Source of the DNA: Mesostigma viride
Taxonomy: Eukaryota; Streptophyta; Mesostigmatophyceae; Mesostigmatales; Mesostigmataceae
Direction of reading: 5' to 3'
Assembly: GCA_009746045.1 (NCBI GenBank)
Contig: RPFO01002047.1
Coordinates: 64,001 to 128,000, forward strand
DNA length: 64,000 nucleotides
The translations under genes were made by a program, and so were the position numbers. Of the stretch, positions 1 through 9,964 are shown piece by piece (positions within the stretch are counted from its first letter, which is position 1; each line of letters opens with the position of its first letter). The notes below the pieces were generated by a model. That model was not told the DNA's origin and searched no databases. It saw only the letters and a list, made by a program, of their open reading frames with translations.

Positions 1-330
1 AAGACGCGGTGAAGACGTGAAGACGTGAAGACGTGAAGACGTTCAGACACGATACGGCAAGTTCAGGTGAAGTTCAGGTGTTCAGGTGAAGCCGTGAAGA
101 CGTGAAGCCGTGAAGCCGTGAAGACGTGGTGAAGACAGGTGAAGACGCGGTGAAGACGTGAAGACGTGAAGACGTGAAGACGTGAAGACGTTCAGACACG
201 ATACGGCAAGTTCAGGTGAAGTTCAGGTGTTCAGGTGAAGTCGTGAAGACGTGAAGACGTGGTGAAGACAGGTGAAGACGCGGTGAAGACGTGAAGACGG
301 GAAGACGTGAAGACGTGAAGACAAGTTCAA
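1..330. repeat. GAAGACGTG minisatellite with higher-order unit
   Basis: The 9-mer GAAGACGTG is repeated many times, interrupted by a recurring block containing GTTCAGACACGATACGGC and GTTCAGGTG motifs. The segment beginning AAGACGCGGTG recurs at 1, 142 and 275, so there is a higher-order period of about 133-141 bp. The array is cut by the window start. No gene is seen in it. Confidence 0.85.
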
Positions 331-394
331 TGCAGCACTCAGCCGCAGCAGTCGCACGCAGGTAGAAACGAGTATTGCTGCTTGAATCTTATAA

Positions 395-838
395 TTCCTA
401 TCGAATGTAAAACAGGCTTTTCGTAAAGAAATCCGATGTGTGGGCGGGCTTTACATAGTTGCGATTTCTGGCCTGCGATTTCTGGCCTGCGCTGGTTGTC
501 TCTTTGATAGTGCTTCTGCCCAAGCACTACCGGCTGTAAAACAGTATACTTCTTGAAGAAATCAGTTGGGGCTTTGTTGGGCGTCACATTTGACCGGTGG
601 GCGGAGTTTCCTGCTTCTGTGAAGGCGCCATCGAATGTAGATCAGTAGATTTTCTAAAGAAATCTGAGGTGTGGGCAGGGCCTTTATTGCTTGTGTCCAT
701 CCACCACCGGATGTAGAACAGTAGACTTATTGAAGAAATCAGTTTAGGGTTTTGTTGGGCGCCACATTTGAGCGGTGGGCGGGGTTTCTTGCTTCTGTCC
801 AAGCACCACCGGGTGTAATACAGTAGATTTCCTATTAA
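395..838. repeat. Imperfect repeats upstream of the giant ORF
   Basis: Several diverged copies of a unit carry the motifs TGTAGAACAGTAGA, AAGAAATC and GGTGGGCGGGGTTTC (near 400, 530, 630, 715 and 810). The last copy abuts the start codon at 840, so these repeats form the immediate 5' flank and could be promoter or 5' UTR sequence of that ORF. Short minus-strand ORFs here are made of the repeats and are not called as genes. Confidence 0.6.
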
Positions 839-839
839 C

Positions 840-3800
840 ATGGATGAAGAATGGGATGTGCCAGACCTGGTGGATTCGGATGCGAGTTCTGAAGCTAGTT
901 GGGGCGGGGATTCTGACGGCTCTGACGACGACCTGCTTCACACGGAAATGGGGCCCGGCACGTCTTCCTCTCGAGCGAACCGCAGTGGGAAGAAAGATGG
1001 CGCCCGGCTTCTCGCCTCCAAATTGAAGTCCGTTGACAAGGACATCGCCAAGGCCAGGAAGTGCGGTCCGACTTGTGGGGAGCATTGCCTCGAGAAGGTG
1101 GGCACCTTACTTACCGATACCAGGTCGTGGACTGCCTTTCGAGAGTACCTGTACAACCAAACGGACCAGCAGCGCATGGCCTCCCTTTGCGACGTGATCC
1201 GGTCGGCCGGCGTGGGCAACATCGAGGTAGAATCCCCTGCCGACGGTGGCCGTTACAAGAAGTACATCATTACCGGCCCTTTACACGTGGACGTGGTGAT
1301 TGCGGGGTGCATGTACACCGTCACCGGTTGTGCATCTGCCATCCGGAAGATGGCCGGCGTTACCCGGGCGACTTGGAACAATCTGGTGGCGTCGGTCGTG
1401 TCGGCGAAAGAGTATTTCCTGACTGTGCATCCCAACGACCTAGCGACTTTCGGTGTTGGTCTGGAGCACGCACCACCTGAGCGTGATGCTCGGGGGCGTT
1501 CGGAGGTTGGCGAACACGCAGCAATGTGGATGCACGAGTTGGTGCAGCAGATCGCAGACCATGACCCGACTCATGCTGGCGTTGTCTTCATGGACGTCAT
1601 GTCCATCAAGGAGATGCACGCCATGTACGTTGAAGACGTGGTGGCAGAAGCGGGGGAAGGGGCCAAGGTGCTAGGCTACAACGCATTCTACCGCATCTGG
1701 CGCACCTACTGCAAAGGCGACTACTTCCCAGGGCAGAGGAGCCCGAAGGTGGTGGTATGCCCGCACAACAAGAGCACCGGTCACTGCGCGGACTGCGTGG
1801 AACTGCGCATGCGGCGCCGCGGTGCTTCAACTGAGGCACAACGGCAGTACGTCGACAACCAAATCAAGCAACATGTCGCTCTGGCCTGGTTTACCCGCCA
1901 GAACTATTGGTTGAGGCGCGAGCTTGCCTGCGCGATGGTGGCCGCTATGTTGACGGCCATTTTGTCGATCAACCTCGACAAGCTGGATCACGCCAAGACA
2001 TACTGGCCGAAGCTGGTGGGGGGGCCCGACTCATGGGGCAGCTATGCAGGTGGCATGATGCCGTTCTCGCTCTTCTGTGCGGCCGTCCATGGGTACAAGG
2101 CGATGTGGTTCATCGTTCTCGCATGGGTCCTCATGACCGACAACCTCTCCGGCAGTGTCACCGTCACGATGCTGATGCACATCCTGGCGCAGTTGATGAG
2201 GGACCAGCCATGGAGGAGGGCGGGGCTGCCGCACATGCCCAGGTGTTTGTGCCTGCAACTGGACGGTGGGAGTGAAAACCGGAATCACACCGTCTTACTG
2301 TTTGCATGGTGGCTCGTACACGTTGGCTTCTTCGACGTCGTCGAAATGCACCGCATGCTCGTGGGCCACACGCACGCCGACCCAGATCAGAAATTCGGCG
2401 TGCTTGTGGCCTACATGAGACACGCTGTGGCGGGGGGGCCTAGCTTCGTGCACAAGTACCCAACTTTGGAGAGCTGGGTGGCGGCCATAGAAGAGGCATT
2501 CAGTCAGCCTAGTGGTGCAGCTGCGAACTGCAACTCGACCGTCCCCGCTGGCACGGAGGTCAAGGTATTGGGGTGCGCTTACGATGTCAGGAACTTTCTC
2601 ACTCCGTTGCAGCGCGAGTCGTTTGCCGGTTGGTGCAGCACGGTAGATTGGATGACCGGTAGGGAGGATCAGGTTATCAAGGTCACCAGGGTGCGTGGTG
2701 ATGTCGTGCAGCCTGCGTGCAGCGAGGCGCAGCCGGCGCACGGAGGGGCGGCGCCATCGGTGCGCGGCGGGGCGGCAGCGGCGGCGCAGCCGGCACGCGG
2801 CGGGGCGGGGCAGTCAGCGGGCAGCGGGGCGGCGCTGCCGGTGCGCGGCGGGGCGGGGCAGTCGACGGGCGGCGGGGCAGGGCCGTCGACGGGCGGCGGG
2901 CCAGCGGTGCTGCCGGCGCGCGCGGGCGGCGGGGCGGGGCTGTCGACGGGCGGCGGGGCGGGGCAGTCGACGGGCGGCGGGGCAGGGCCGTCGGCGTGCG
3001 GGGGGCCAGCGGTGCTGCCGGCGCGCGTGGGCGGCGGGGCGGGGCAGTCGACGGGCGGCGGGGCGGGGCAGTCGGCGCGCGGGGGCCAGCGGCGCTGCCG
3101 GCGCGCGCGGGCGGCGGGGCGGGGCTGTCGACGGGCGGCGGGGCGGGGCAGTCGGCGCGCGGGGGCCAGCGGCGCTGCCGGCGCGCGCGGGCGGCGGGGC
3201 GGGGCTGTCGACGGGCGGCGGGGCGGGGCAGTCAGCGGGCAGCGGGGCGGCGCTGCCGGTGCGCGGCGGGGCGGGGCAGTCGACGGGCGGCGGGGCAGGG
3301 CCGTCGACGGGCGGCGGGCCAGCGGTGCTGCCGGCGCGCGCGGGCGGCGGGGCGGGGCTGTCGACGGGCGGCGGGGCGGGGCAGTCGACGGGCGGCGGGA
3401 CAGGGCCGTCGGCGTGCGGGGGGCCAGCGGTGCTGCCGGCGCGCGTGGGCGGCGGGGCGGGGCAGTCGACGGGCGGCGGGGCGGGGCAGTCGGCGCGCGG
3501 GGGCCAGCGGCGCTGCCGGTGCGCGCGGGCGGCGGGGCGGGGCTGTCGACGGGCGGCGGGGCGGGGCAGTCGACGGGCGGCGGGGCAGGGCCGTCGACGG
3601 GCGGCGGGCCAGCGGTGCTGCCGGCGCGCGCGGGCGGCGGGGCGGGGCTGTCGACGGGCGGCGGGGCGGGGCAGTCGACGGGCGGCGGGACAGGGCCGTC
3701 GGCGTGCGGGGGGCCAGCGGTGCTGCCGGCGCGCGTGGGCGGCGGGGCGGGGCAGTCGACGGGCGGCGGGGCGGGGCAGTCGGCGCGCGGGGGGCCAGCG

Positions 3801-6122
3801 GCGCTGCCGGTGCGCGCGGGCGGCGGGGCGGGGCTGTCGACGGGCGGCGGGGCGGGGCAGCCGGCGCGCGGGGGGCCAGCGGCGCTGCCGGCGCGCGCGG
3901 GCGGCGGGGCGGGGCTGTCGACGGGCGGCGGGGCGGGGCAGTCGACGGGCGGCGGGGCAGGGCGGTCGGCGTGCGGGGGGCCAGCGGCGCTGCCGGCGCG
4001 CGTGGGCGGCGTGGCGGGGCTGTCGACGGGCGGCGGGGCGGGGCAGTCGGCGCGCGGGGGGCCAGCGGCGCTGCCGGCGCGCGTGGGCGGCGGGGCGGGG
4101 CAGTCGACGGGCGGCGGGGCGGGGCTGTCGACGGGCGGCGGGGCGGGGCAGTCGACGGGCGGCGGGGCAGGGCCGTCGGCGTGCGGGGGGCCAGCGGCGC
4201 TGCCGGCGCGCGTGGGCGGCGGGCCGGCGCAGCTGGCATGCGGCGGGGCGGGGCTGTCGACGGGCGGCGGGGCGGGGCAGTCGACGGGCGGCGGGGCAGG
4301 GCGGTCGGCGTGCGGGGGGCCAGCGGCGCTGCCGGCGCGCGTGGGCGGCGGGCCGGCGCAGCTGGCATGCGGCGGGGCGGGGCTGTCGACGGGCGGCGGG
4401 GCGGGGCAGTCGACGGGCGGCGGGGCAGGGCGGTCGGCGTGCGGGGGGCCAGCGGCGCTGCCGGCGCGCGTGGGCGGCGGGGCGGGGCTGTCGACGGGCG
4501 GCGGGGCGGGGCAGCCGGCGCGCGGCGGGCCGGCGGCGCAGCCGGCGGGCGGCGGAGCGGCACAGCCGGTGCCTGAAAAACGCGGTCGCTCAATGAAGGT
4601 GCACCACGCGGTCTTCTTCCAGGTACAGGGCAACGCAGAGACCTGGTTGTCCTACCGGACCACGGAGTCCCAAAAGACGCCGTGGCAGCCCGCGGGGACT
4701 CGACAGGAAGGCGCGCCACGGTGCGGGAAGGCGATGACACAGCCTTACAAGTTTGATGCGGAGGGGCGGCCGCTGTTTGGCGTCCGACTTGTGGATCCAG
4801 ACCGCATTCCGATGTTGCAGGACACCCCAGCCTTCGCACCATTGAACATGGAGTTTCTGGGGAAGGAGCTGGAGTCGATCAAAACAAGGGTCCAGAAGTT
4901 GCCCCATGGCATCTGGCAGTGGTACTTTCCGCCCGACACCATCAAGCCAAACGAGGCCTTTTTCGCAAAAGTCCCACATGCCCCTGAGGAGGTGCCTGAG
5001 GAGTGGCGCCCTTTGCCGTGGCCATCTCGCGCGGACATCTCCGCCCTGCGTGAGCACGATGCAGCGCCTGAACCACCACCGACGCAAGAAGAGCACTTCA
5101 TGGCGTTGGTCGACGCAGAGGCGGTGCGCGTCACCCCGCTGGTAGACCGAGTTCTTCATGATGGCCACACACAGCAGGAATGGGCGGCAGAAGACAGGGC
5201 CATGACAGCCAAGGTCGCTTACTTGAAGCGCATGCAAGGCGTTGAGAAAGGCTCCGCTGTTCTATACTGGCACCCTTCAGCTGGTATTCTCTGCAACTCG
5301 AAGCTCACGTGGACTCCAGTCCTCTTTGGCATCATCAAGGAGGTGGTTGCGAAGGAGGATGGCGGCCAACCTTCTATTGAGCTCTTTGTATACCGCGCTA
5401 AGCATTTGCGTGACACGTGGCACCCGTGGAACCCAGACATTGCGCAATGGCCCCATCCGCCAACCACTGCGGCGCACACGGTGATCATCACCGCGTCAGA
5501 CCTCGTCTTGACACAAGTGGTGGGCAAGCGAGGTCAGCCGCCCCATGCAGTCTCCTTGGGTGCGAACAAAAAGCTCACCAAGGAGTGCCTAAAGGCGCTG
5601 AAGGAGGTGCCCTGTGACGCGGAACACCCGGTCGTGAAGTGGCAAGATGCTGAATGCTCGAAGGGCATCGTCGGCATGGCGAAGGCATGCTGGGAAGGCA
5701 TAACGCTGCAGGTCAAGAGTGGCAGCCGCAACCTCGTAGGGCAAGTCGTGTGTCATTGGGCGTCGGAGCGTGTGACATCCGCGGACGGTCGCACCGAAAG
5801 CCGGGACGGCAGGTACCATGGTCGTGTCGCTGTTGTCGACACGCAAAACGACATGGTAGCCATGTACTGGGGTGCCCGTTGGGAGGAGGACGCGGTTTCT
5901 TGCGTGCCTCTCCACGAGCTGGAGGCACAGATCTGCGGGTGCCCCGGTGTGGTCGTCCCTGCGTTGCAAGCGCCGGATATCACCCTGGCCGAGGCTCGAT
6001 TGCGCGAGATGGTTCCACCCAGCGACGATGTGGCGGAGAACAACAACGCAGGCGCCTCCCGGCGTCGGAAGCGAGCGCTCATCCTTGCCGATGACGATGA
6101 CGACGACGACGACGACTGCTGA
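840..6122 (+). CDS. DUF7869-like (transposase-related) giant protein with Gly/Ala-rich repeat domain
   Basis: One uninterrupted frame of 1760 codons starts at ATG 840, directly after the upstream repeats. Residues 1-60 are acidic and Ser-rich. About 270-530 contain a Cys/His cluster (CPHNKSTGHCADC) followed by blocks typical of DUF7869 proteins: NLDKLDHAK near 378-386, LQLDGGSENRNH near 475 and VGHTHADPDQKFG near 508-520. The spaced Asp residues suggest an RNase H-like, DDE-type fold. Residues about 620-1240 are a Gly/Ala/Ser repeat. About 1245-1750 form a globular region with aromatic-rich blocks (VLYWHPS, MYWGARWEED) that could be a reader-like domain, and the protein ends in poly-Asp. DUF7869 proteins are common in algae and oomycetes and are thought to be transposon-derived; activity is unknown. 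It lies upstream of the surface glycoprotein exons on the same strand and may sit in that gene's intron. No terminal repeats or target duplication were found. Confidence 0.7.
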   Translation: MDEEWDVPDLVDSDASSEASWGGDSDGSDDDLLHTEMGPGTSSSRANRSGKKDGARLLASKLKSVDKDIAKARKCGPTCGEHCLEKVGTLLTDTRSWTAFREYLYNQTDQQRMASLCDVIRSAGVGNIEVESPADGGRYKKYIITGPLHVDVVIAGCMYTVTGCASAIRKMAGVTRATWNNLVASVVSAKEYFLTVHPNDLATFGVGLEHAPPERDARGRSEVGEHAAMWMHELVQQIADHDPTHAGVVFMDVMSIKEMHAMYVEDVVAEAGEGAKVLGYNAFYRIWRTYCKGDYFPGQRSPKVVVCPHNKSTGHCADCVELRMRRRGASTEAQRQYVDNQIKQHVALAWFTRQNYWLRRELACAMVAAMLTAILSINLDKLDHAKTYWPKLVGGPDSWGSYAGGMMPFSLFCAAVHGYKAMWFIVLAWVLMTDNLSGSVTVTMLMHILAQLMRDQPWRRAGLPHMPRCLCLQLDGGSENRNHTVLLFAWWLVHVGFFDVVEMHRMLVGHTHADPDQKFGVLVAYMRHAVAGGPSFVHKYPTLESWVAAIEEAFSQPSGAAANCNSTVPAGTEVKVLGCAYDVRNFLTPLQRESFAGWCSTVDWMTGREDQVIKVTRVRGDVVQPACSEAQPAHGGAAPSVRGGAAAAAQPARGGAGQSAGSGAALPVRGGAGQSTGGGAGPSTGGGPAVLPARAGGGAGLSTGGGAGQSTGGGAGPSACGGPAVLPARVGGGAGQSTGGGAGQSARGGQRRCRRARAAGRGCRRAAGRGSRRAGASGAAGARGRRGGAVDGRRGGAVSGQRGGAAGARRGGAVDGRRGRAVDGRRASGAAGARGRRGGAVDGRRGGAVDGRRDRAVGVRGASGAAGARGRRGGAVDGRRGGAVGARGPAALPVRAGGGAGLSTGGGAGQSTGGGAGPSTGGGPAVLPARAGGGAGLSTGGGAGQSTGGGTGPSACGGPAVLPARVGGGAGQSTGGGAGQSARGGPAALPVRAGGGAGLSTGGGAGQPARGGPAALPARAGGGAGLSTGGGAGQSTGGGAGRSACGGPAALPARVGGVAGLSTGGGAGQSARGGPAALPARVGGGAGQSTGGGAGLSTGGGAGQSTGGGAGPSACGGPAALPARVGGGPAQLACGGAGLSTGGGAGQSTGGGAGRSACGGPAALPARVGGGPAQLACGGAGLSTGGGAGQSTGGGAGRSACGGPAALPARVGGGAGLSTGGGAGQPARGGPAAQPAGGGAAQPVPEKRGRSMKVHHAVFFQVQGNAETWLSYRTTESQKTPWQPAGTRQEGAPRCGKAMTQPYKFDAEGRPLFGVRLVDPDRIPMLQDTPAFAPLNMEFLGKELESIKTRVQKLPHGIWQWYFPPDTIKPNEAFFAKVPHAPEEVPEEWRPLPWPSRADISALREHDAAPEPPPTQEEHFMALVDAEAVRVTPLVDRVLHDGHTQQEWAAEDRAMTAKVAYLKRMQGVEKGSAVLYWHPSAGILCNSKLTWTPVLFGIIKEVVAKEDGGQPSIELFVYRAKHLRDTWHPWNPDIAQWPHPPTTAAHTVIITASDLVLTQVVGKRGQPPHAVSLGANKKLTKECLKALKEVPCDAEHPVVKWQDAECSKGIVGMAKACWEGITLQVKSGSRNLVGQVVCHWASERVTSADGRTESRDGRYHGRVAVVDTQNDMVAMYWGARWEEDAVSCVPLHELEAQICGCPGVVVPALQAPDITLAEARLREMVPPSDDVAENNNAGASRRRKRALILADDDDDDDDDC
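2700..4565 (+). repeat. GC-rich coding minisatellite in the giant ORF
   Basis: Tandem variants of GGCGGGGCGGGGCAGTCGAC alternate with GGGGGGCCAGCGGCGCTGCC-type spacers. In the main frame they encode Gly-Gly-Gly-Ala-Gly-x-Ser-Thr blocks and Pro-Ala-x-Leu-Pro spacers. All three plus frames and two minus frames stay open here because of base composition, which produces several long shadow ORFs. G-run lengths vary between units and shift the frame three times inside the array. Confidence 0.9.
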
Positions 6123-6149
6123 AGCGCGAGCAGCGGTTGTTGTCATTGA

Positions 6150-6410
6150 GCTGCTCATGTGCTGCTGCTGCTGCTGTGCTGCCATGCTACTGTTGCTGCA
6201 TTGCTGCCGTGCTGCTGTTGTGCTGTTGTGCTGATGTGTTGCTGCATTGCTGCCGTGCCGCTGATGTATTGCTGTCGTGCTGCTGTGTTGATGCACTGCT
6301 GCATTGCGGCCGTGCTGCTGAGCTACAGTTGTGCTGCTGCTGTGCTACGGTCATGCTGCTGCTGTGTTGCTGGGCTGATGTGTTGTTGCATTGATGTAGT
6401 GGCTATTGTT
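6150..6410. repeat. TGC-rich trinucleotide tract 3' of the giant ORF
   Basis: A degenerate (TGC)n/(TGT)n tract with ATTGCTGCCGTGCTGC sub-units starts about 30 bases after the stop codon at 6120-6122. It probably lies in the 3' UTR. ORFs reading Cys/Leu-rich protein through it are repeat artefacts. Confidence 0.75.
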
Positions 6411-7524
6411 CCGCTACTACAATTTGCTACTGATGCCGCTGCTGGTGCTTTTTTGCATGGCAGTGCCCGCTATGTTCACACCACTGTTGCCGCGGTTGGT
6501 ATCGCGTGATTTCCACCGGTTGTGCGTTGACATGTGTTACTCATGCATTTCCCGCTATATTTGGTAGCACGCGGTTTCACGTTAGTTAGGTGCAGACAGC
6601 TGCATGTAGACAAACATCTTGTTTAAGTCGGTCAATTGACGGTTCTTGACGCATCATGGTCCAAGTCGACCGACCTGTAGGGACCAGTAGAGCAATTGTC
6701 TAGGAGAAAGAGCGTGATCGCTGCAGAAGCCGCGTGGCAGCCGTGGCTGTACCTGTAGTACGACCTGCATATATATGGATACTGTATTTGGATACTGGGT
6801 TGTTTATCAATTCTGGTTTTAATTTATTTAGTGTACCTGGTGTTGGCATGCCAACTCAGTGCTAAACTACTTTATGCACAATGATGCAACTTGATGCTAT
6901 AGTGACGTGCCACGATGTAACTTTATTAACTTCACCATTAGTCATGGGGTCAATAGGATTGCTCATTATGCCATGTTAACATGAACCATGGGTTACGTAA
7001 TAGTGAAAACAGTAATCATGATGCTCCACTTGAAGTCTCCAACATGGTCATGTTTGGAATTTTATTGATCATATTTACAATATATGAAAAGAGACAACAA
7101 ACGTGGAAGCATGGCACGCCGAGGCCGATAATATATGTGTGAAATATGAAAAGAGACAACATCTTTGGCAAGCATGATCATATCATGCTTGCCAAACATA
7201 TGAATGATATCGACCATGTCCAGAAACCATGTTTGCCAATGGTGCATTTAGGATACATTTGAAGCCGTGCAAATGTATCCTAATCCGGTAAAACCACCCT
7301 CAATGATGGATTCGGTGGATAATGGCTGATTTTTCTGTGACATTATTGATAGTAAGAGCAGACTGTATGTGGCATTGCCAAATAGATGAAGTTAATAATA
7401 GATGAAGTTAAACATTGAAATACATTTCTATGGTTCAAGGCTCACATCCTTTTTTGCCTGCAGTACGTGCAAAGATTCTCATGTATTACTATTCATGGTG
7501 TATTCCCCCTCGTTTGCTTCGCAG
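6411..7524. other. Non-coding interval with hairpins
   Basis: No gene is seen in this AT-rich stretch. It contains two perfect inverted repeats (7164-7196 and 7248-7283) and a duplicated ATATGAAAAGAGACAAC motif (about 7081 and 7144). At least its 3' end must be an intron, because the exon beginning at 7525 starts in mid-codon after a typical pyrimidine-AG acceptor. Confidence 0.5.
7164..7196. repeat. Perfect inverted repeat, 15-bp arms
   Basis: TTTGGCAAGCATGAT at 7164-7178 is the exact reverse complement of 7182-7196, with a 3-base loop. It is followed at 7248-7260/7271-7283 by a second perfect hairpin with arms TTAGGATACATTT. The pair could be remnants of a small inverted-repeat element in the intron. 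Confidence 0.7.
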
Positions 7525-9964
7525 GTTTCCCTCCGCCATTGCCACCTCCTCCCACTCCTCTACCTCCACCGGTATCACCCCCGGCTGCACCCCCTTCCCC
7601 ACCACCGGTTGGGGAGACACTGCAATTGTCCCCCTCCTCCGGACCCAGCATTGGGGGCACCACGATGACCGTACTGGGCAAATTCACCCGGTCAGGGCCT
7701 AATACAAATGATGACTATGCATTTTATGGATTTTTCATGGAAGGGCTTGGCGATGATTCGCTGCCGCTCGAACCCGTGTGCCGCTTCCAACAAAAAGATA
7801 TCAACGGCGCCGTCCTGGGCATTAGCAAGGTTCCTGCCATCACATTTGCCGCCGACTTTGTGACGTGCTTCACACCCCAAGCGTTGGATGGCTCCGTCAC
7901 TCTTGACGTGTCCGTGAGCGTGGACGCGGGTGTGACATTTGGGACCATCTTCGCTGTGTTTACGTATGACGGTACGTACAAGGTTTATGTAATAATGCAG
8001 TCTATAATGCCAATAATTACACCTGTGCATTTGTGGATGCTAGCACATTATATTGCACATGCATGCGGCATTAGTCGCCTAGGTAACTGCCGAAGTACAT
8101 AACGTGTTATTAATTATTTCTGTGATTATAAATTAATTCCTTTATACGCATATTCAATCGCTTCAATATGCAATTTGCACGCATAACAGTAAATCATTAT
8201 TAGGGATTACATTGGGTGCATATATATGGCTCATTATGACAAACGCTGGAGTATACAGGGACTAAATGGTTGGGGCATGATGTAGACGATATTTGTAATT
8301 AATTTTTCTAATGAGATTAGCATTGTTCTCCGTGATCATCATTGCGCATGACACGCAAGTACTTACTTACTTATTATACTTATACAAGGACCAAATATTC
8401 AGTTGATTCAATAATAGGGGTTATTCAAGAATAGGGGTTATTCAATAAATAAATGAAGTAATACTCATTGCATGACTGCTTGACAGTCAGAGCCCGCACC
8501 TGCATATACCTTCTGTGTGACCAATTCAGTTAGCTACTCCAGGTGGATTTATATGGTTGTCAGAGTTAGAAACTACATAGTATTATATACTATATTATGC
8601 TACCTACATATAGTATGTGACAAGTTAGACATATGTAATGGAATACCATTTCATGATTAGAGCCCCAATGATGTTGTGATGTACCTGAGCACATATTTGC
8701 CATGCATGGTCCTTATGACTTGATCTTGCCTTGAATATTCTTGCCATGATGTTCCCCCTCGTTTGCTTCGCAGGTTTCCCTCCGCCATTGCCACCTCCTC
8801 CCACTCCTCTACCTCCACCGGTATCACCCCCGGCTGCACCCCCTTCCCCACCACCGGTTGGGGAGACGCTGCAATTGTCCCCCTCCTCCGGACCCAGCAT
8901 TGGGGGCACCACGATGACCGTATTGGGCAAATTCACCCGGTCAGGGCCTAATACAAATGATGACTATGCATTTTATGGATTTTTCATGGAAGGGCTTGGC
9001 GATGATTCGCTGCCGCTTGAACCCGTGTGCCGCTTCCAACAAAAAGATATCAACGGCGCCGTCCTGGGAATCAGCACAAGTGCTGCCATCACCTTTGCCG
9101 CCGACTTTGTTACGTGTGTCACACCCCAAGCGTTGGATGGCTCCGTCACTCTGGATGTGTCCGTGAGCGTGGACGCGGGTGTGACATTTGGGACCATCTT
9201 CGCTGTGTTTACGTATGACGGTACGTAAAATGTTCATGCAGTCTATAAACATGCCAATAATTACACGTGTGCATTTGTGGATGCGATGTATAGTTGTAGC
9301 ACATTATCTTGCAAACGCATGCGGCATCAGTCGCCTAACTAGTTATTATAAATAGTGACGGATTTTGCCGGATAAATAGTGATGGACCTGATTGCCCAAG
9401 TGGCAAAAAGGTTCCGTCACTATATGTAATAACTTAACTGCCTAAATATTATGTATTTACTATATCTATGAATTATCTTTATACTCATATTCAAACGCTT
9501 GCGCCATTTGCATGCATAACAGTAAATCATAGGGATTGTTGGGTTAGTGGCTCGATCATTATGACAAACGCTGTCCAATACAGGGACCAAATATGTGAAC
9601 ATAGATGCATTTACTGCAGGGGTTATTGAACAAATAAATGAAGTAATATTCATTGACCGCTTGACAGTCAGAGCCACACCTGCATACCGGCTTATGTGCG
9701 ACCATTTTAGTTAGCAAGGCGGATTAATGTGTTTGTTAGTCTGACTGAGTTAGAAACTACAGAATATTGTGTACTACCATACTACCTAGTATGTGTTGTC
9801 CAAACAAGTTAGAGTACGAGTTGTCCAGACAAGTTAGACATAATGGAACTGTCACGGCCATTTCATGATTAGAGCCCCGTGTTGTTATTTACAGTGCATA
9901 TGTGCCATGCATGGTCCTTATAGTTTCTTGCCAACCATGTTCCCCCTCGTTTGCTTGATTGCAG
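7525..9964 (+). repeat. Tandem exon-intron duplication (IPT/TIG units)
   Basis: The 447-bp exons at 7525 and 8774 are nearly identical and are followed by recognisably homologous introns (shared stretches such as GCCAATAATTACAC and GCATTTGTGGATGC after each donor). The third exon at 9965 is more diverged and carries an extra proline block (471 bp). Spacing between exon starts is 1249 and 1191 bp, so the whole exon-plus-intron unit was duplicated. Confidence 0.85.

Noticed and set aside
2669-4633. Minus-strand 654-codon Pro-rich ORF and two other plus-strand ORFs of over 600 codons
   Set aside because: They are mirror and shifted readings of the GC-rich coding minisatellite; only the 840-6122 frame extends into non-repetitive, protein-like sequence on both sides.
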